Below are positions 59,680 through 64,000 of a DNA stretch of 64,000 nucleotides, piece after piece. The position numbers and the translations under genes are program-made. The DNA comes from Methylohalobius crimeensis 10Ki (GTDB lineage: Bacteria; Pseudomonadota; Gammaproteobacteria; Methylococcales; Methylothermaceae): assembly GCF_000421465.1 (NCBI RefSeq), contig NZ_ATXB01000002.1, forward strand, positions 486,690 to 550,689, written 5' to 3'. Position 1 is the first letter of the stretch, and each line of letters starts with the position of its first letter. Below the pieces are notes generated by a model. The model was not told the origin of the DNA and ran no database searches. It saw only the letters and a program-made list of their open reading frames with translations.

Positions 59680-60195
59680 TCAACGCTTATTGTGTTGCCT
59701 GATCGTCGAGGCTATTTGCCGGGCAAGACGGGCCACGCCTTTGCCGGTGACTTTTTCGGGAGGGCCTTTGACCTCCACGATGAATTCCTCTACCAGCTCG
59801 CCGGTTTGCGCGGAGACCAAGCGGGCGAACAAATAAACGAACAAAAAGCTCGCTTTATGGACCCGGCCCACCACGACCCACTCGGCACCGACATCGCGTC
59901 CCAGTCGGGCGGCCACATCGGAATGCTCGAACAGATAACCGAACCCCTTGTTTGCCGCCTGCTGAGCGGCGGGATCCAATACAACAATGCGATACTTCCA
60001 TCGATTCCTCAAGATTTCTTGCAAGGACGGCTTGATGGAGGCGGTCCGATCCATTTCTTCCTGGGTGCGGGGCTTAAGCGTCAAATCCTTGAGTTCGAAA
60101 TCGAGAATCGCGATCGATGCATTTTCCGCAAAGGCCGGACTGCACGACAAAATCAACCAGGCGACAATGATCGAATACTTTAGCACCGAATGCAT
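59680..60195 (-). CDS. Secreted DUF2380/DUF3280-like protein
   Basis: 171 residues from Met60195 (GAGGAGAG just upstream), signal peptide VLKYSIIVAWLILSCSPAFA. The mature part reads IAILDFELKDLT, then KYRIVVLDPAAQQAA, RLGRDVGAEWVVVGRVHKAS and FVYLFARLVSAQTGELV, the TolB-N-like fold of DUF2380/DUF3280 proteins. Relatives are often near quinoprotein alcohol dehydrogenase genes in methylotrophs (from memory), but none is here. Function unknown. Divergent from cspA. Confidence 0.75.
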   Translation of the reverse strand: MHSVLKYSIIVAWLILSCSPAFAENASIAILDFELKDLTLKPRTQEEMDRTASIKPSLQEILRNRWKYRIVVLDPAAQQAANKGFGYLFEHSDVAARLGRDVGAEWVVVGRVHKASFLFVYLFARLVSAQTGELVEEFIVEVKGPPEKVTGKGVARLARQIASTIRQHNKR

Positions 60196-60329
60196 GGGAC
60201 TCTCCTCGCACCATTTTGTCCGAATGATCGAAGTAAATATGGCCGAATCCGATCGGTTGAAAAATAATTGTGGCATAAATTCAGTGATTGGCCTATAGTA
60301 GTTTTGGATTTTGTTTAGGTAAGGTATTC

Positions 60330-60533
60330 ATGGCTACAGGTACTGTTAAATGGTTTAACGAAGCCAAGGGCTTCGGTTTCATCGCTCAGGACGATGGTGG
60401 TGCAGACGTGTTCGTTCACTTCAGCGCGATTCAAGGCTCCGGTTTCAGAACCCTGACCGAAGGTCAATCCGTCCAATTCGACGTCGAAAACGGGCCCAAG
60501 GGTCCTCAAGCAAGCAACGTCGTTCCTCAATAA
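60330..60533 (+). CDS. Cold-shock protein (CspA family)
   Basis: 67 residues from ATG 60330 with AAGG upstream. RNP1 KGFGFI and RNP2 VFVHFSAI on the single OB-fold ([20 protein letters not shown]). Binds single-stranded RNA and DNA as an RNA chaperone. The ~130-base leader shared with the divergent DUF gene could carry a thermosensing UTR, but none was resolved. Confidence 0.96.
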   Translation: MATGTVKWFNEAKGFGFIAQDDGGADVFVHFSAIQGSGFRTLTEGQSVQFDVENGPKGPQASNVVPQ

Positions 60534-60552
60534 ACGCTTGCACTGATTGAGC

Positions 60553-60580
60553 TGAAACGCGCTTGCATGGGCGCGTTTCA
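60553..60580 (+). terminator. Hairpin after the cold-shock gene
   Basis: TGAAACGCGC pairs perfectly with GCGCGTTTCA around an 8-base loop, 19 bases after the stop. No T-tract directly follows; a run of seven T at 60649-60655 further down may belong to a second, less perfect terminator. Confidence 0.55.
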
Positions 60581-60740
60581 CGCCCGCCTCAGGAAACTCG
60601 CACCGGCAATCCCCATCTCCCCATCGGAGAGGCGGGAGCGTCGGTGGGTTTTTTTCCATTTCTCGTCGTATCCGGTTCGCGACGAGCCCCCCGGTGACCG
60701 CCCCGGTCGCTATCAATCCATACAATTCGAGAAATAGCGT

Positions 60741-61010
60741 ATGAAAACACTCTTTGTCGGAAATATCGCACCGCAAGCAACGGAAAACGATATCAAGGAA
60801 CTTTTCTCCGAATATGGCACGGTGCGCAAGCTGGAACTACCGCGAGACATCTTCACCGGCAAATGCAGGGGGTTTGCTTTTGTCGACATGGAAGGCCATG
60901 AAGCCCGCGCCGCCAAAGCCGCCTTGGACGGGAAAACCTTCATGGACAGCCACCTGAAAGTGCGCGACGAGAAACCGCGGCTTAAAAAAGGCCGTCGTCG
61001 CCGTCGCTAA
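60741..61010 (+). CDS. RRM-domain RNA-binding protein
   Basis: 89 residues. RNP2 LFVGNI and RNP1 CRGFAFVDM are canonical on one RRM (ENDIKELFSEYGTVRKLELP), followed by a basic tail PRLKKGRRRRR. Bacterial single-RRM proteins of this kind are often cold-induced; the cold-shock gene just upstream fits that. Own translation start behind a spacer of 207 bases, so it may have a separate promoter. Confidence 0.94.
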   Translation: MKTLFVGNIAPQATENDIKELFSEYGTVRKLELPRDIFTGKCRGFAFVDMEGHEARAAKAALDGKTFMDSHLKVRDEKPRLKKGRRRRR

Positions 61011-61329
61011 TCCTCGCCTCAAGGAATACGAAAAACAGAGTTTCGCTCGCCCCGAAGAAAACATACGAAGGTGAGACAAAACGGCTGTCAGGATTTTTGA
61101 CACTTCCGGTTCGCTCATTGAACACCGCACTGTCGCCTTTTAGCAACTAGCGGATTTTATTGAGAATTTATTTCTGGCTCCAATCTTGCTTAAAAGCTCT
61201 ACGGCTAACGTTAGCTTAATTAGCTAATTTCGTCCGGACTTCTCGAGGTCGACCGAGACACCTCTAGACCTCAAGCAGTCACGGAAACCAAATAGCCCGG
61301 AACGTATAATCAAGAGGAGCTTGTAAATA
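61011..61329. other. Non-coding gap with small palindromes
   Basis: No credible gene in 319 bases. GCTAACGTTAGC at 61204-61215 is a perfect 12-bp palindrome, and ATTAGCTAAT follows at 61219-61228, so TTAGC/GCTAA units recur in a 25-base stretch. It may be an operator or promoter of the secreted-protein gene that starts at 61330; AAGAGGAG at 61311-61318 is its ribosome site. Confidence 0.45.
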
Positions 61330-61860
61330 ATGAAGTTGTTATCGAAATTCGCCGTTTCGATTCTTGCTGCCGCCCCTTTCATCTCGGCATGGGCGGATAC
61401 TCCCCCTGAAGGTTGCTATAATCCGGTACGCGGTTTTGCCGCATCGATCTGCGCAAACACCGATTGCACCACTCAACTCGGCATCTACCAAATCGAATTG
61501 AAGCGCCAGTCTCCCGGCGGCAACCCTTGGCTCAGAATGAGTGGAACCTTCCGGGGCACGATCACAGAGCAACCCAATGAATGTGGCGGCATCACTTTAA
61601 ATCATATTTTCATGGACAAGGACATGGAAGGGACTATTTCCACGAACAATGACGTGGGTTGTCCGATAGGCGGCGACGGGGTCAATACGTTGGAAATCGA
61701 AGAAACATTACACGTCGCCCAAGGCACTGGGATCTATGAAGGGCTCGTTCCCGGGGGAACGATCACGCTCACCGGCACGTTGGGTTTGGCGACGGGAATC
61801 AATACTTTCGAAGTCACCCCCAGCCCCGACGACGAAATCTGCTTTGACCCCCTACCTTAA
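61330..61860 (+). CDS. Secreted protein of unknown function
   Basis: 176 residues with signal peptide LLSKFAVSILAAAPFISAWA. The mature part has six to seven cysteines (EGCYNPVRG, ICANTDCTTQLG, PNECGG, VGCPIGG, EICFDPLP) and alternating beta-type stretches rich in Gly/Thr (GTITLTGTLGLATG), suggesting a small disulfide-bonded beta-sandwich. No family recognised. Long leader with palindromes upstream and a strong hairpin downstream, so it is a stand-alone transcription unit. Confidence 0.72.
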   Translation: MKLLSKFAVSILAAAPFISAWADTPPEGCYNPVRGFAASICANTDCTTQLGIYQIELKRQSPGGNPWLRMSGTFRGTITEQPNECGGITLNHIFMDKDMEGTISTNNDVGCPIGGDGVNTLEIEETLHVAQGTGIYEGLVPGGTITLTGTLGLATGINTFEVTPSPDDEICFDPLP

Positions 61861-61900
61861 ATCGGGAACGATTACAGCGACATCCATCAGGATCACACTG

Positions 61901-61931
61901 ACAAAGCCCCGCTTAGATGGCGGGGCTTTGT
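61901..61931. terminator. Hairpin after the secreted-protein gene
   Basis: ACAAAGCCCCGC pairs perfectly with GCGGGGCTTTGT around TTAGATG. No T-tract, but the stem is 12 bp and GC-rich. It lies 40 bases after the stop. Confidence 0.65.
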
Positions 61932-62053
61932 CGCAATATAAGAACACCCACCGTTGTTCCTCATCGGTCTTAGTCCCGGCGAGGACTGATCCGGGCTTTC
62001 GACGCGCTTCGTACAATCGGCCGCATTCTTGCGTGCGGCGTTTTTTGAGCCCG

Positions 62054-62557
62054 CTAGCCCTCTTCGCCAATGTAGATCGCCATTTCCCTTTCATGTCGAT
62101 CCGGCTGAGGATCCGAGATGGATTCAACAAGACCGATTCGCGCTACATAACTTTCGGCAAGTCCGTATTCCCTTGCCCCTGTCAGCACATGGTGTTTGTA
62201 CCAATGATAGGGAAATAACGTCGAATCGATGCTGACAGCATAGTAAGTAAAGGCCTCAAGGGTTTCACCGGAAGGCGTTGCCACTTCGACCGTTTTCTCT
62301 TCGTAGCTGTGACCCAGCCCTTCCACGCTATCCAAATGGGGTTTTTCCGTTTCGAAAATATCGAATACCACGCCCATCACGGCATGTGCTTCATTTCCGG
62401 TTTCGTGGGCATCACATTTGCTGGAGCCGTCCTTACCTTTTTTATGGAACCTCAAATCATGTCGATCGAGGGTCGCGATCGTGACAAAATTTGCCGATGG
62501 CACCCGAGCTTTGAGCCGCTTACTCGACATATTGGAACCATAGGAGAAATAAAGCAT
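62054..62557 (-). CDS. Gamma-glutamylcyclotransferase family protein
   Basis: 167 residues. The N-terminal YFSYGSNM binds the gamma-glutamyl group, and the catalytic Glu is in LDSVEGLGHSY. AVMGVVFDI and FTYYAV complete the fold. It releases 5-oxoproline from gamma-glutamyl amino acids or peptides. Stands alone. Confidence 0.88.
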   Translation of the reverse strand: MLYFSYGSNMSSKRLKARVPSANFVTIATLDRHDLRFHKKGKDGSSKCDAHETGNEAHAVMGVVFDIFETEKPHLDSVEGLGHSYEEKTVEVATPSGETLEAFTYYAVSIDSTLFPYHWYKHHVLTGAREYGLAESYVARIGLVESISDPQPDRHEREMAIYIGEEG

Positions 62558-62610
62558 ATCAATATAGACCTCTCATTGCGGTAAGGTTGAACGCTACCGT
62601 GGCCGGCCAC

Positions 62611-64000
62611 TCAATCCAAACGGTCAGCCAATAGCTGAGCCTGCGCCGAGAACGGCGTTTTATGACCGGGCTCGATTCGGGTGTAGCTGCCGTCCGGCTG
62701 GAGTTCCCAGCTGCCGGTGGTGTCGCGCAGGGAATAGCGCAGGGTCTCACGAATCACTTGACGTTGGAGGCTGCGCGATTGGATGGGGAAAGCCGCTTCC
62801 ACCCGGCGGTGTAGATTGCGGATCAGCCAGTCGGCGCTGGCGGCGTAAACTTCCGGCTTACCGTCGTTGCCAAAGTAATAGACCCGACTGTGCTCCAAAA
62901 ACCGCCCCAATATCGAGCGCACTCGGATGTTGTCCGACATCCCCTTCACGCCCGGCCTCAGGCAGCAGATTCCACGCACGATCAAATCGATCTTGACGCC
63001 GGCCCGGGAAGCGGCATAGAGCGCTTCGATAATCTCCGGGTCTTCCAGGCCGTTCATCCGGGCAATGATGCGCCCGCGCTTCCCCTGCCTCGCCAAATCC
63101 GCTTCGCGGTGGATTTTGTCGAGGAAGAAACGGTGCAGATCGAACGGCGCTTGCACCAATTTTTGGAGTTTGAAGGCGTGACCCAGCCCGGTGAGCTGAT
63201 GAAACAAGCGCTGCACATCCTCTCCCAGAATCGGTTCGGCGCTGAGCAAGCCGATATCGGTATAGAATCCGGTGGTGATCTCATGGTAGTTGCCGGTGCT
63301 CAAATGCACATAGCGGCGCAGACCTTCCTTCTCCTGGCGTACGATCAACAACATCTTGGCGTGCGTCTTGTAGCCGACCACTCCGTACACCACATGCACC
63401 CCCGCCTCGTACAGACGCTCGGCCAGGCGGATGTTGTCGGCTTCGTCGAAGCGGGCGCGGAGCTCGATCACCGCGCTCACCTCCTTGCCGTTCTGGGCCG
63501 CCCTAACCAGGGCGTCGGCGATGGAAGATCGGGAGGCGGTCCGGTAAAGGGTTTGGCGAATGGCCAAGACTTTTTCGTCGTCGGTGGCCTGCTCCAGCAA
63601 GGCCACCACCGGCGAGAAGGCGTCGTAGGGATGATGGAGCAGCACCTCGCCGCGCCGCAAGACGCCGAAATAATCCTCCTGAGCGACACAACGCTTGGGG
63701 ATGGCCGGTTTGAACGACGAATACTTGAAATCCGGGCGCTCCACGTCGTCGTATACCGAAGCCAGCCGGTGCAGATTGACCGGACCGTTGACCTGATACA
63801 GATCATCTTCCATCACCCCCAGGCAATCGCCCAAATAGCGCGCCACTTCCGGCGGACAGTTATCGGCCACTTCCAGCCGCACCGCCTGCCCGAAACGGCG
63901 CTCCTGCTCCAATCGGCCTTGGAGTTCGCGCTTGAGGTCTTCCATTTCCTCTTCGTCGATATACAGCTCGGTATCGCGCGTCACCCGGAATTGATAGCAC
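62611..64000 (-). CDS. ppk: Polyphosphate kinase 1, 5'-truncated by the window edge
   Basis: The frame is open through the right edge, so only the C-terminal 463 residues are seen. Kinase-domain text is clear: LLHHPYDAFSPVVALLEQAT, LYRTASRSSIADALVRAAQN, AVIELRARFDEADN, the autophosphorylated-His segment YKTHAKMLLIVRQE, LSTGNYHEITTGFYTDIGLL, IDLIVRGICCLRPG and EHSRVYYFGNDG. It makes polyphosphate from ATP reversibly. The start lies beyond base 64000. Confidence 0.95.
   Translation of the reverse strand, partial: CYQFRVTRDTELYIDEEEMEDLKRELQGRLEQERRFGQAVRLEVADNCPPEVARYLGDCLGVMEDDLYQVNGPVNLHRLASVYDDVERPDFKYSSFKPAIPKRCVAQEDYFGVLRRGEVLLHHPYDAFSPVVALLEQATDDEKVLAIRQTLYRTASRSSIADALVRAAQNGKEVSAVIELRARFDEADNIRLAERLYEAGVHVVYGVVGYKTHAKMLLIVRQEKEGLRRYVHLSTGNYHEITTGFYTDIGLLSAEPILGEDVQRLFHQLTGLGHAFKLQKLVQAPFDLHRFFLDKIHREADLARQGKRGRIIARMNGLEDPEIIEALYAASRAGVKIDLIVRGICCLRPGVKGMSDNIRVRSILGRFLEHSRVYYFGNDGKPEVYAASADWLIRNLHRRVEAAFPIQSRSLQRQVIRETLRYSLRDTTGSWELQPDGSYTRIEPGHKTPFSAQAQLLADRLD

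Noticed and set aside
1-64000. CRISPR arrays, tRNA or rRNA genes, reverse transcriptase/retron units
   Set aside because: No regularly spaced repeats, no T-loop motifs with cloverleaf partners, no rRNA-like stretch and no reverse transcriptase frame were found by reading both strands.

Overview
The window looks like a GC-rich gammaproteobacterial chromosome. The support is a class I adenylate cyclase, a complete tolQRAB-pal-cpoB cluster next to ruvCAB and yebC, a PhoPQ-like pair, a B12-regulated btuB and split queuosine genes. A methylotrophic or sulfur-oxidising relative is possible, but the sequence does not fix the genus. No rRNA, tRNA or CRISPR array was seen.

Region 1 (1-6838) is a decaying defence island with lower apparent GC. 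It holds the 3' end of a type I restriction hsdR gene, a 48-codon helicase remnant, and an intact two-gene short prokaryotic Argonaute system: an SMEK/DREN-like nuclease fused to APAZ, plus a catalytically dead MID-PIWI protein. This most resembles SPARDA. Downstream are a frameshifted KAP-type NTPase cut off by a truncated IS66 element, an intact AbiEi antitoxin beside an AbiEii toxin gene that has lost its core, and a UvrD-type helicase with a large in-frame internal deletion. The island ends exactly at the convergent core gene exoD.

Region 2 (6835-21623) is metabolic. It has glpK-glpD, a secreted beta-propeller protein, a Tat-exported molybdenum sulfite dehydrogenase with its cytochrome c, a yeast-type cytosine deaminase, yjdM, a NERD nuclease-helicase, an orphan AbrB antitoxin, a TauE exporter, and dhaL converging on dhaK with a NagD-like phosphatase. 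glpKD, dhaKL and the phosphatase together point to glycerol or dihydroxyacetone use. dhaL carries an in-frame 26-bp perfect palindrome.

Region 3 (21744-36909) has argH, a PAS plus degenerate GGDEF protein followed in the same frame by class I adenylate cyclase, an esterase, an orphan TRAP binding protein, queD, a PilZ protein, a PhoPQ-like pair, nudF, a truncated secretin-like protein, and a cobalamin riboswitch with its own promoter and terminator in front of btuB.

Region 4 (36911-50536, minus strand) is one tightly packed gene train: yebC, ruvC, ruvA, ruvB, an rpe-like epimerase, ybgC, tolQ, tolR, tolA, tolB, pal, cpoB, queE, queC and a SWIM/SNF2 helicase. Most junctions overlap or are under 30 bases, so it probably behaves as a long operon or set of nested operons.

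Region 5 (50669-55759, minus strand) is a signalling operon led by a BLUF blue-light sensor domain fused to a PsiE-type membrane domain. It is followed by a PAS histidine kinase, a single-domain response regulator and a REC-PAS-PAS-GGDEF-EAL protein whose EAL half has lost key catalytic residues. I read this as a candidate membrane-anchored light-to-c-di-GMP pathway. With the Argonaute system it is the most interesting part of the window.

Region 6 (55866-64000) has a pentapeptide-repeat protein, an HDOD-GAF protein, an LpxH-like hydrolase, a secreted DUF2380/DUF3280-like protein, a cold-shock protein, an RRM RNA-binding protein, a small secreted protein, a gamma-glutamylcyclotransferase and the C-terminal two thirds of polyphosphate kinase.
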